From NCBI GenBank assembly GCA_964450755.1, contig CAYVDJ010000079.1, forward strand, positions 1-15,916: DNA of 15,916 nt, written 5' to 3'. The position numbers and the translations under genes were made by a program. The notes beneath the pieces were generated by a model. That model ran no database searches and was not told the DNA's origin. It saw nothing but the letters and a program-made list of their open reading frames with translations. Shown piece by piece: positions 1 through 7,354 of the stretch; within the stretch, counting starts at the first letter, position 1; each line of letters starts with the position of its first letter. The DNA is from JAADDG01 sp964450755. GTDB lineage: Bacteria > Campylobacterota > Campylobacteria > Campylobacterales > JAADDG01.

Positions 1-3
1 ACT

Positions 4-23
4 AGACCGTTTATTTACGGTCT
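4..23. repeat. short perfect inverted repeat at the left edge
   Basis: AGACCGT (4-10) and ACGGTCT (17-23) pair perfectly around a 6-nt loop. It could be a terminator stem for a gene left of the window, but the bases after it on either strand are only moderately T-rich, so I do not call it a terminator. A second A/T-only palindrome (41-58, TTAAAAAA-GA-TTTTTTAA) follows closely. Confidence 0.45.
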
Positions 24-69
24 TATATCTAAGATCGACCTTAAAAAAGATTTTTTAATTCAAATAGGT

Positions 70-128
70 AAAAAAAAAGAGAAAAGTATAAAAATTTTGA
101 TAAAGAGAAACAGTTTCACTGTCTCTCT
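70..128 (-). terminator. possible transcription end of the polysaccharide operon
   Basis: Bases 104-114 and 118-128 form an 11-bp stem with one mismatch (AGAGAAACAGT against ACTGTCTCTCT) and a 3-nt loop. On the minus strand, downstream of the last operon gene, the stem is followed by AT-rich sequence and, about 25 nt later, by a run of nine T (A at 70-78 on the plus strand). The T-run does not touch the stem and the stem is low in GC, so a Rho-independent terminator is only possible. Confidence 0.3.
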
Positions 129-139
129 ATGATTAAGAA

Positions 140-405
140 CTGACCTTACGCAATATATCGTATCCATAGCGGTTTTAGTGACATTTGAGTACGAGGCACT
201 TTTATGAGTCATAGCCAAAGCTATGGCGACTTAAAAGTAACGAAGTAATCAAGTGTCAATAAAACCGTCCTTCGGATAAAGAGATAAAGTACCTACTGCT
301 TCGTTGGTTGTCTTTCACCATAGCTTTGGCTATGCTAAAAAACAACCACCTTGGATTAGATACTTTCTCTCTTTACTATGGATACGATATAGTATGTAAG
401 GTCAG
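140..405. repeat. nested inverted-repeat (Y-shaped) element, MITE-like
   Basis: The outer arms 140-169 and 376-405 are reverse complements at 27 of 30 positions (ends CTGACCTTAC and GTAAGGTCAG). Inside lie two long imperfect hairpins, about 170-267 and 278-374. The tip of the left hairpin, CATAGCCAAAGCTATG (210-225), is the exact reverse complement of the right tip, CATAGCTTTGGCTATG (319-334). The whole element can therefore fold as a three-way junction on either strand. There is no convincing ORF and no clear target-site duplication. It starts about 70 bp beyond the stop of the last operon gene. A non-autonomous mobile repeat is the likeliest identity; a structured RNA or mRNA 3'-end element is an alternative. 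Confidence 0.75.
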
Positions 406-477
406 ATTTGTATCTTTAATAGAAATTATGAAAATTATTTTGATATCGGCATAAGGGAGAAAAAATTTAGAAATAGA

Positions 478-1203
478 TCAAATATTAGAAGAGTCGTATC
501 GTATCAGTTTGTAAAAATTTGTAATCTCTTTGGATGTCGGAGAGACAAATCTTTCCAAAAATTCAAAATCACTCTCTCTTTGTCTGAAAACCTCTTCGCA
601 CAAAGGATAGTGATAAACAAGATAGAGTTCGTTTTCAAAATCATTTTTAACTGATATGATATTTTCTAAAACCTTATTGAAAACAGTTTCATTAAAAGGG
701 TTGTGAAAAAATATCACTCTCGTATTTTTCGGCGGTATAAACAAAGAGGCATCAAGATGGATGGTTTTTGCATTTTTGATAGAGAGTTTTTTTAGATTGT
801 TTTTGCTTATATGAGAAAGTTTTTCTGCAAATTCTATCCCTGTAACCTCTTTAAAACCAAACTGTGAAGCTTTTAAAAGAGTAAATCCTTTCCCGCTTCC
901 GTAATCTGTAAAAGCTCCGTTTAAAATCAGAGGATCATACTCTTTTAGCTTTTTCAATATCTCATCAAAACTTTTTTCCAAAATATGATTGCAGGTACTT
1001 GCGTTTTTTTTGTCTCCCTTTACCTCAAGATCATACAGATTTTCGGGAGAAAAATCCACACCTTTGTATCTGTAAAAGATCTGTTTTTTTATCTTCTTGG
1101 AGAGGCTTAAAAGCCCCTCCCTTTTTAAAATCCTAAAAGCACTCTCAAAAACAAAACTTCTCTTTTTGGCGTGTGAAACATCTACAAAAAAATCTTTTTC
1201 CAT
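478..1203 (-). CDS. SAM-dependent class I methyltransferase
   Basis: This 241-aa soluble protein has a class I (Rossmann) methyltransferase core. Motif I is DYGSGKG at residues 100-106 after a short hydrophobic strand. The acidic end of strand 2 is E124 (TGIE), which would bind the ribose of S-adenosylmethionine. Motif IV is FFHNPF near 165-170, recalling the (D/N)PP(Y/F) type of motif seen in amino-group methyltransferases. The first 80 residues are basic and family-specific. It is the last gene of the operon; its ATG shares one base with the stop of the membrane-protein gene (TAATG), which suggests reinitiation. Its place beside an aminosugar pathway suggests methylation of a sugar (N- or O-) or of the finished glycan. 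The substrate cannot be read from the sequence; the methyltransferase class is fairly certain. Confidence 0.8.
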   Translation of the reverse strand: MEKDFFVDVSHAKKRSFVFESAFRILKREGLLSLSKKIKKQIFYRYKGVDFSPENLYDLEVKGDKKNASTCNHILEKSFDEILKKLKEYDPLILNGAFTDYGSGKGFTLLKASQFGFKEVTGIEFAEKLSHISKNNLKKLSIKNAKTIHLDASLFIPPKNTRVIFFHNPFNETVFNKVLENIISVKNDFENELYLVYHYPLCEEVFRQRESDFEFLERFVSPTSKEITNFYKLIRYDSSNI

Positions 1204-2981
1204 TACCTTTGCGGTTCCATAACATAAAAAGTTACATCTTTTGACTCTTCTTTCTTTTTCAGTCTCATAAGTTCGTTGATTCTCTCCTGTTTGAAAAGAG
1301 GATCTTTGTTAAAATCAACGATAATTACGGTTTTGTATTTTGAGAAAAACTTATTCAGCTTATCTTTGTTTTTAACATAATTTTTAAAATAGTAAAGCAT
1401 TTCATCCTCTTTACTCTTTAAAAACTCCTCTTTGTTTTTATTTTTCAAAAAGAGTCTAAGAACCGGAATAACAAGTTCATACTGCTTTTTCCAATCGGTT
1501 TTTGGATCCCATACCTGATGAATCCACTTTTCGTCTTTTCCCGTAAGATAATAGTAAATTGCCTGTCTTATCTTGTGGGGATCTCTATTTTTCTCTTTGG
1601 AAGAGAGAAAATGAGCATCGGCATGATAGAGTATCTCGCTCTCACAAACCAGAGAAAAACTGATAGGAGAGATGAGTGAAGGGACAAAAGAGGGGGTAAC
1701 GATCAAAGTATCTTTGTTACATCCTATATTTTTGATTCCCTGATATATCTCATGATTTATATAATTTTCCGCATAATATCTTTTATAGTGAGATTGGGAT
1801 GCCAAAGCTCCCTGTATCAGCATCAAAATAATTGCAAGATAACCGATAACCTTTTTGTAACTCTCTTTTAGTTTCAAATATTCCTCAAGCTGAATTAGAA
1901 GATAAAATATCTCTATTGCAAAAATTACGGTGGCAAAGTAGTAGATATGATTTTCTATCTGTAAAGCCGGTGAGAAAACAGCATGAGAGAGAGTCAAAAC
2001 TATATAACTGATACCCAAAGACAAAACGGTAATCTTTGAAGCGTAAGAGCTTTTTGGTTTGATAAAAGCTATCAGTGCGGCAAAAAGTATGGCAAGAATC
2101 ATAGATCCTTTGAAAAAGTATCCCAGTCTTGAGAAGTCTATATCTATGATGGAGACTTTCATTCCCGCACTTTCCGTACTTCCCGTCAGGATAAGATATC
2201 CAAGATCCAATGCCCCGCAAAGAAGAGCGTATAAAAGTATATGGGAAAATTTCAGCTTTTCTCTGTTGCTGAAGAGATAAAAAACAACAGCCAAAAAGGT
2301 AGTGAATGCAACTATCATCAAAAGATAGGGAAATGTTTTCAATGCCAAAAACTGAACAACAGTCAAAATCAGCCACTTGTCCAATGAACTTTTTTCCAAA
2401 GCCTTTATCAAAAAGATCATATACAAAAAGAGAAAAACAATCGAAGCCTGAGGAAAAAATGCTCTGCTAAAAGCCAAATCAACCTTTAAAGTATCACTGA
2501 TTGAGGGAAGATGAAGCCACAGTTTTATGATATTTGCGATTTCTGGAACTCTCATCAAAAACAAAAACAAGAGTCCAAAAACAATCAAAAGCTTTTTGTC
2601 ATATCCTGCCATCATCCTAAAAAGCCACAGTGCGGCGATATAGATCACACTTACCCAAAAAAGAGTCCACACTATCATCGTCAGCGTCCATGAACCGCCG
2701 CATATCGCAGCAATAGTTCTAAAGATGATAAAAGAGAGATCAAATTTTCTGTATGCCCATGTGGAAGCATTTATCGTATCACCGTACCACGGACTTGTAA
2801 TAGTTCCCTCAGGTGAGATATGAACATTTGCAAAATTCATATAAAGATACAGATCAGAATCAAAAAGAGGGGGAATCTCCCCGTATCCTATCGAAGAGAA
2901 AGTGGCGATATAGGGATAGAGATAAAACAGAGCTGTTAAAAGCCAAACTCCCGTATAGGTCAAAACTTCATTTTTTTTCAT
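1203..2981 (-). CDS. multi-membrane GT-C-like protein, probable periplasmic glycosyltransferase
   Basis: The protein has 592 aa and about 11-12 predicted membrane helices: the first at about 11-29, then a dense series from about 80 to 397. A hydrophilic tail of about 190 residues follows. Just after helix 1, in what should be the first periplasmic loop, lies D41-S-D43 followed by LYLY. An acidic pair in this loop is the hallmark of GT-C glycosyltransferases such as ArnT and PMT, which use polyprenyl-phosphate sugars. I do not recognise a named family. It follows wecE by 3 nt, with AAAGG seven bases before the ATG. The flippase and GT2 gene upstream fit a role as the final transferase that moves a lipid-linked sugar onto an acceptor in the periplasm. 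A polymerase or another export-related membrane protein is the alternative. Confidence 0.6.
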   Translation of the reverse strand: MKKNEVLTYTGVWLLTALFYLYPYIATFSSIGYGEIPPLFDSDLYLYMNFANVHISPEGTITSPWYGDTINASTWAYRKFDLSFIIFRTIAAICGGSWTLTMIVWTLFWVSVIYIAALWLFRMMAGYDKKLLIVFGLLFLFLMRVPEIANIIKLWLHLPSISDTLKVDLAFSRAFFPQASIVFLFLYMIFLIKALEKSSLDKWLILTVVQFLALKTFPYLLMIVAFTTFLAVVFYLFSNREKLKFSHILLYALLCGALDLGYLILTGSTESAGMKVSIIDIDFSRLGYFFKGSMILAILFAALIAFIKPKSSYASKITVLSLGISYIVLTLSHAVFSPALQIENHIYYFATVIFAIEIFYLLIQLEEYLKLKESYKKVIGYLAIILMLIQGALASQSHYKRYYAENYINHEIYQGIKNIGCNKDTLIVTPSFVPSLISPISFSLVCESEILYHADAHFLSSKEKNRDPHKIRQAIYYYLTGKDEKWIHQVWDPKTDWKKQYELVIPVLRLFLKNKNKEEFLKSKEDEMLYYFKNYVKNKDKLNKFFSKYKTVIIVDFNKDPLFKQERINELMRLKKKEESKDVTFYVMEPQR

Positions 2982-2984
2982 TCA

Positions 2985-4115
2985 TCAGCCTTTAAAAAAT
3001 TTTTCGATGCTCTCACATACCTTTAATACTTCATCCTCTTTTAAACCGTAATACATAGGAAGTCTCAAAAGTCTCTCACTCTCTTTTGTCGTATATTTAT
3101 CCTCTCCTCTGAATTCTCCGTACTTTTTTCCGGCAGGTGCGCTGTGCAAAGGGATATAGTGAAAAACAGACAGTATGTTCTCATTGCCAAGATGAGATAT
3201 AAGTTTGGTTCTTGTTTTTATATCTTTTACTTTTATATAAAACATATGGGCGTTGTGCTTACAATGTGACGGTACGAAAGGAAGCTCTATAACTTCTTTG
3301 TTTTTTAACTCCTGCAATCTCTCAAAATAGATATTCCAGCTTTTTAATCTGTCGTCATTAATCTTTTTGGCGCTTTTTAGCTGTGCATACAAAAAGGCGG
3401 CGTTTAGTTCGCTCGGAAGGTAGCTTGAACCGATATCGACCCATGTATATTTATCAACCTGTCCTCTTAAAAATTTGGATCTGTTTGTTCCTTTTTCTCT
3501 GATAATTTCGCTTCTTTCGATAAAATTTTCATTGTTGATTAAGATCGCTCCGCCTTCTCCGCACTGATAATTCTTGGTTTCGTGAAAACTGTAACATCCT
3601 ATATCTCCGATAGTTCCGAGTGCCTTGTTTTTATATCTGCTCATAACTCCCTGCGCGGCATCTTCAACCACAAAAAGATTATGTTTTTTTGCGATTTCAT
3701 TTATCCTGTCCATCTCGCATGATACTCCGGCATAGTGAACAGGAACTATCGCTTTTGTTTTGTCTGTTATGGCATCTTCTATCAGATTTTCATCCATATT
3801 CATTGTATCTTTTCTGATGTCTGTAAAGACTATTTTGGCTCCCCTCAGGGCAAAAGCGTTGGCGGTGGATACGAAAGTGTAACTTGGCATGATGACTTCA
3901 TCACCCTCTTTGATATCACATAAAATAGCTGCCATCTCCAAAGCATGGGTACAGGATGTAGTCAAAAGAGCTTTTTTACATTCAAACTCCTTTTCAAACC
4001 AAAAGTTGCATTTTTTTGTAAATTCTCCGTCACCCGAAAATTTGTGTATGCCAAAAAGTTCATCAAGATATTTTTTCTCATCACCCGTTACAGGCGGTAT
4101 ATTGAATGTGATCAT
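2985..4115 (-). CDS. wecE: dTDP-4-amino-4,6-dideoxygalactose transaminase (WecE/RffA)
   Basis: A PLP-dependent sugar aminotransferase of the DegT/DnrJ/EryC1/StrS family. It transfers an amino group from glutamate to dTDP-4-keto-6-deoxyglucose, giving dTDP-Fuc4N (thomosamine). Its 376 aa equal the usual WecE length, and the sequence follows the enterobacterial enzyme through long stretches: GDEVIMPSYTFVSTANAF (71-88), VPVHYAG, FVVEDAAQGVMS (D152 for the PLP ring) and SFHETKNY with the Schiff-base lysine K181. REKGTNRS, VDKYTW and DIGSSYL near 215-236 are also typical. AAAGGAG lies four bases before the ATG. RmlA and RmlB, encoded in the same operon, make its substrate. The partner acetyltransferase WecD of the enterobacterial common antigen pathway is absent from this window, so the amino group may stay free or be modified otherwise, perhaps by the methyltransferase. 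Confidence 0.92.
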   Translation of the reverse strand: MITFNIPPVTGDEKKYLDELFGIHKFSGDGEFTKKCNFWFEKEFECKKALLTTSCTHALEMAAILCDIKEGDEVIMPSYTFVSTANAFALRGAKIVFTDIRKDTMNMDENLIEDAITDKTKAIVPVHYAGVSCEMDRINEIAKKHNLFVVEDAAQGVMSRYKNKALGTIGDIGCYSFHETKNYQCGEGGAILINNENFIERSEIIREKGTNRSKFLRGQVDKYTWVDIGSSYLPSELNAAFLYAQLKSAKKINDDRLKSWNIYFERLQELKNKEVIELPFVPSHCKHNAHMFYIKVKDIKTRTKLISHLGNENILSVFHYIPLHSAPAGKKYGEFRGEDKYTTKESERLLRLPMYYGLKEDEVLKVCESIEKFFKG

Positions 4116-4124
4116 ATCACTCCT

Positions 4125-4490
4125 TTAAGCTGATCTGCTTGAGATATAGATACCTGTAACGATCAAAACAAGACCTGCTATTTTATAGATGGTTACCGGC
4201 TCTTTAAACAAAAACGCTGCAAATAAAAATACCAAAACAAATGAAAGGCTCATAAAAGGATAGGCATAGCTGACATCAAATTTTGTCATTGCCGCCATCC
4301 AAAACAAAGAGGCGATAAAAGCCGAAGCAAAACCCGAAAAGATAAAAGGATCAAAAAGAAGTTTCAGTAAAAAAACGATCTTATCCATTGTTGCTTCGGG
4401 CAGTTCTCCAAAACCGCTGATTCTCCATTTTAAGACAAGCTGTCCATAAACCGTAAAAAATATTGTTCCGAAAATATAAAAAAATCCCAT
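4125..4490 (-). CDS. small EamA/SMR-type membrane protein, probable lipid-linked sugar flippase subunit
   Basis: A 121-aa protein with four predicted helices (about 2-22, 48-67, 74-95 and 100-118), the size and layout of ArnE, ArnF and other single-unit drug/metabolite transporters. Family-like features are GQLVLK in helix 1 (16-21), SYAYPFMSLSFV at the start of helix 3 and FKEPVT before helix 4. ArnE/ArnF flip undecaprenyl-phosphate-aminoarabinose across the inner membrane. Here the gene starts one base after the stop of an ArnC-like glycosyltransferase gene and precedes wecE, so flipping an undecaprenyl-phosphate aminosugar is the likely job. It would probably work as a dimer, because one copy is half a transporter and no second copy lies nearby. 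Its ribosome site is weak (AGGA), which suits coupling to the upstream gene. A small-molecule exporter is a less likely alternative. Confidence 0.75.
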   Translation of the reverse strand: MGFFYIFGTIFFTVYGQLVLKWRISGFGELPEATMDKIVFLLKLLFDPFIFSGFASAFIASLFWMAAMTKFDVSYAYPFMSLSFVLVFLFAAFLFKEPVTIYKIAGLVLIVTGIYISSRSA

Positions 4491-4491
4491 T

Positions 4492-5475
4492 TTAAATCCT
4501 GTTTTGAACTGTCATATCTTTGTGAGGATAGAGTCTATCCTCTTCTATCCATGTGGTTTCATCTATGATATAAAGAGGTCTGTTTTTTGTCTCATTAAAG
4601 ACTTTTCCTATATAGATACCAAGTATTCCAAGGTTTGCAAACAGTAATCCCCCTATAAAATAGATAGAAACGATAACACTCGTCCATCCCTGAACAGGCA
4701 CTCCCCAAGCATAAAATTTGACAACCTGCCAAATACCGTAAATCATAGAAAAAAGAGCCAATACAAATCCAAAACCGATAGAGAGCCTAAGAGGTTTGTT
4801 TGACTGGGAAATGATACTGTCAAATGCCAGATAAAAGAGTCTGTAAAGATTGTAACTTGATTTGCCTTCGGGTCTTTTTGCATGTTCTATATCTATTTCA
4901 GCCGTTTTAAATCCGACCCATCTTATAAAAAGAGGAAAAGTTCTGTTGTGTTCTCTCATCCGTTTATAATTTTCTATAACTTTTTTGGAGAAAATTCCAA
5001 AATTTGCCGTTCCTGATCTGTTTGTCGTATCAGTAAAATAGTCATAAACCATATAAAAAAGTTTAGAACCAAGTTTTTTAAAATAACCGTCTTTTCTTTC
5101 GCTTCTTTTGCCAAAAACCACATCATAGCCCTCTTTGGCTTTTTTATAGAGTTTTTCTATCTCTTTTGGCTGATCCTGCAAATCGCAATCCATCACAACT
5201 ATCCAATCACCCTTTACAAAATCAAGCCCCGCTGTTATGGCAAAATGCTGACCGAAATTTTTTGAGAGGTTGATACCTTTTACTCTCTTGTCCTTCATGG
5301 CAAGTTGGGTAATCATATTCCATGCATCATCTGGACTTTTGTCATTTACCATAATGATCTCAAAATCATCCGTAATTTTGCCAAGAGTCTTTACAAGCTC
5401 CTCATAGAGCTTCTCAAGCATCCTGCTGCATCCGTAAACCGGTGTAACCACCGAAATATGAGTTTTATTTTCCAT
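4492..5475 (-). CDS. GT2 polyprenyl-phosphate glycosyltransferase, ArnC/DPM1-like
   Basis: A 327-aa protein with a GT-A fold domain at about 5-225 and two C-terminal membrane helices (about 233-256 and 266-291). This is the plan and length of ArnC, GtrB and bacterial dolichol-phosphate-mannose-synthase-like enzymes. Visible motifs are SVVTPVYG at the N-terminus, VNDKSPD (43-49), NLSKNFGQHFAITAGLD, the metal-binding DCD at 96-98 followed by LQDQP, and RPEGKSSY (201-208). Such enzymes transfer one sugar from a nucleotide donor to undecaprenyl phosphate on the cytoplasmic face. Its start overlaps the end of rmlB by 11 nt. With the flippase and wecE genes next to it, the predicted donor is dTDP-Fuc4N or a derivative. 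The family is certain; the donor is inferred from the operon. Confidence 0.88.
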   Translation of the reverse strand: MENKTHISVVTPVYGCSRMLEKLYEELVKTLGKITDDFEIIMVNDKSPDDAWNMITQLAMKDKRVKGINLSKNFGQHFAITAGLDFVKGDWIVVMDCDLQDQPKEIEKLYKKAKEGYDVVFGKRSERKDGYFKKLGSKLFYMVYDYFTDTTNRSGTANFGIFSKKVIENYKRMREHNRTFPLFIRWVGFKTAEIDIEHAKRPEGKSSYNLYRLFYLAFDSIISQSNKPLRLSIGFGFVLALFSMIYGIWQVVKFYAWGVPVQGWTSVIVSIYFIGGLLFANLGILGIYIGKVFNETKNRPLYIIDETTWIEEDRLYPHKDMTVQNRI

Positions 5476-6487
5476 CGTACTTCTCTTTATACCATTTGAC
5501 GGTTTTTACAATACCGCTTTCAAAATTCTCATCGGCTTTCCAGCCAAGCTCATTTTCTATCTTTGTAGCATCTATTGCATAGCGTCTGTCGTGTCCGGGT
5601 CTGTCTTTGACAAAAGTGATGAGCTCTTTGTAACTTCTGCCTTCAAGCGGTTTTAGATCATCTAATATTTCACAGATTTTTCCGGCTATATAGAGGTTGT
5701 CTCTTTCATTTCTGCCACCTATATTGTAAGTCTCTCCGCTTATACCTTTGTGATAAGCCAAATCTATCCCTTTGCAGTGATCAAGCACAAAAAGCCAATC
5801 CCTTATATTTTTACCGTCTCCGTATATGGGTATTGGATTTTCTTTTAAAGCATTGCGGATGATTGTCGGTATCAGCTTTTCGTCATGCTGTTTGGGACCG
5901 TAGTTGTTAGAGCAGTTTGTAACGACGGTATTCATTCCGTAAGTGTGATGATAGCTTCTGACAATCATATCCGAGGAGGCTTTTGAGGCACTGTAAGGGC
6001 TGTTTGGCGCATAGGGAGTATCTTCTTTGAAAAGTCCCTCTTTGCCAAGTGTTCCGTAAACCTCATCCGTAGAGATATGATGAAATCGCGGTTTTTTCTC
6101 TTTGTATCTCTCTTTGTAAACAAAAGGTTCTTTCATCCACTTTTTATATGCAACATCTATCAGAGTAAAAGTACCGTTTACATTTGTTTCTACAAAAACG
6201 GAAGGATTTGAGATGGAGTTATCCACATGCGATTCCGCCGCAAAATGTATAACTCCTTTTATATCATATTTTTCAAACAGATATTCCACAAGTTCGCGGT
6301 TACAGATATCTCCTTTTACAAATTCGTATCTTTTGTCTTTTTCAATCTCTTTAAGATTTTCAAGATTACCCGCATAGGTTAAAAGATCTAGATTGATAAT
6401 CCTGTAATCTTTATACTTTTCCAAAAAATAGGGTACAAAATTGCTCCCTATAAATCCCGCACCACCTGTTATCAATATACTTGTCAT
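5465..6487 (-). CDS. rmlB: dTDP-glucose 4,6-dehydratase
   Basis: An extended short-chain dehydrogenase/reductase that converts dTDP-glucose to dTDP-4-keto-6-deoxyglucose with bound NAD+. The NAD site GGAGFIGS is at residues 8-15. The dehydratase triad T140-D141-E142 sits in HISTDEVYG, and the catalytic Y165/K169 in YSASK. DLLTYAGNLENL and NCSNNYGP(K/R)Q are family hallmarks, and 340 aa is the normal length. The start codon overlaps the rmlA stop by four bases (ATGA), with a GGTGG site upstream. No rmlC or rmlD follows, so the 4-keto sugar is most likely consumed by WecE, encoded further down the same operon. Confidence 0.95.
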   Translation of the reverse strand: MTSILITGGAGFIGSNFVPYFLEKYKDYRIINLDLLTYAGNLENLKEIEKDKRYEFVKGDICNRELVEYLFEKYDIKGVIHFAAESHVDNSISNPSVFVETNVNGTFTLIDVAYKKWMKEPFVYKERYKEKKPRFHHISTDEVYGTLGKEGLFKEDTPYAPNSPYSASKASSDMIVRSYHHTYGMNTVVTNCSNNYGPKQHDEKLIPTIIRNALKENPIPIYGDGKNIRDWLFVLDHCKGIDLAYHKGISGETYNIGGRNERDNLYIAGKICEILDDLKPLEGRSYKELITFVKDRPGHDRRYAIDATKIENELGWKADENFESGIVKTVKWYKEKYDGK

Positions 6488-7353
6488 AATTCATCCACCA
6501 AATCTATAAGATATTGACCGTATCCGGTCTTTTTTAGAGGTTTTGCCAGTTTTAAAAGCTCCTCTTCACTGATCCAGCCGTTATAATAGGCAATCTCCTC
6601 GATACAGGCTACTTTATAGCCCTGTCTGAACTCTATCGTCTGAACAAAACGACTTGCATCGAGCAAACTGTCATGTGTTCCAGTATCCAACCATGCAAAA
6701 CCCCTTCCTAGCATTTCTACATAAAGTTCATCTTTTTCAAGATAAGCTTTGTTTACATCCGTTATCTCAAGTTCCCCTCTTGGTGAAGGTTTAATACTCT
6801 TTGCTATCTCAACCACGGAGTTATCGTAAAAATAGAGTCCCGTAACCGCCCAGTTTGATTTTGGATTTGACGGTTTCTCTTCCAGATGATATGCTTTTTG
6901 ATTTTCGTCAAATGCAACGACTCCAAATCTTTCGGGATCTTTTACTTTATAGGCAAAAACACTTGCTCCCTTTTTTCTTGCCGCCGCTCTTTGCAAAACA
7001 GGAGTAAAACCCTGACCGTAAAAGATATTGTCTCCCAATATAAGGCAGACGCTGTCATCTTTTATAAAATCTTCCCCCAGTATAAAAGCCTGTGCCAAAC
7101 CTTCCGGTTTTTCTTGCACAACATAACTAAAAGACATCCCAAGATTTTTGCCGTCTCCCAAAAGCTCTTCATATCGTGGAAGATCTTCGGGAGTGGAGAT
7201 GATAAGCACCTCCTTTATTCCTGCCAACATCAAAACAGATAGAGGATAATAGATCATCGGTTTGTCATAGACCGGTAAAAGCTGTTTTGAAGTGCATTTT
7301 GTGATCGGATAAAGTCTTGTTCCCGATCCTCCGGCAAGAATAATTCCCTTCAT
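6484..7353 (-). CDS. rmlA: glucose-1-phosphate thymidylyltransferase
   Basis: Makes dTDP-glucose from glucose-1-phosphate and dTTP, the entry step to dTDP-deoxysugars. The nucleotide-binding signature GGSGTRLYPIT starts at residue 8. SKQLLPVYDKPMIYYPLS and the metal-binding GDN at 107-109 (ILGDNIFYG) follow, with VTGLYFYD and the late RGFAWLDTGTHDSLL block typical of the enzyme. Its 289 aa match the family. A GGGAG site lies about eight bases before the ATG, and the gene starts one base after the stop of the preceding dehydrogenase gene. Feedback inhibition by a dTDP-sugar end product is usual in this family, but it cannot be judged here. Confidence 0.96.
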   Translation of the reverse strand: MKGIILAGGSGTRLYPITKCTSKQLLPVYDKPMIYYPLSVLMLAGIKEVLIISTPEDLPRYEELLGDGKNLGMSFSYVVQEKPEGLAQAFILGEDFIKDDSVCLILGDNIFYGQGFTPVLQRAAARKKGASVFAYKVKDPERFGVVAFDENQKAYHLEEKPSNPKSNWAVTGLYFYDNSVVEIAKSIKPSPRGELEITDVNKAYLEKDELYVEMLGRGFAWLDTGTHDSLLDASRFVQTIEFRQGYKVACIEEIAYYNGWISEEELLKLAKPLKKTGYGQYLIDLVDEL

Positions 7354-7354
7354 C

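Noticed and set aside
140..405. CRISPR array or tRNA-like structure
   Set aside because: The repeats are inverted pairs, not regularly spaced direct repeats, and no cloverleaf with conserved T-loop or CCA-proximal bases can be drawn.
1885..2376. Second minus-strand frame of 163 aa within the membrane-protein gene
   Set aside because: It is an out-of-frame shadow of the GT-C-like gene, with serine/cysteine-rich low-quality sequence and no independent signals.
5465..7353. dTDP-rhamnose synthesis
   Set aside because: Only rmlA and rmlB are present; rmlC and rmlD are missing from the operon and wecE uses the same intermediate.
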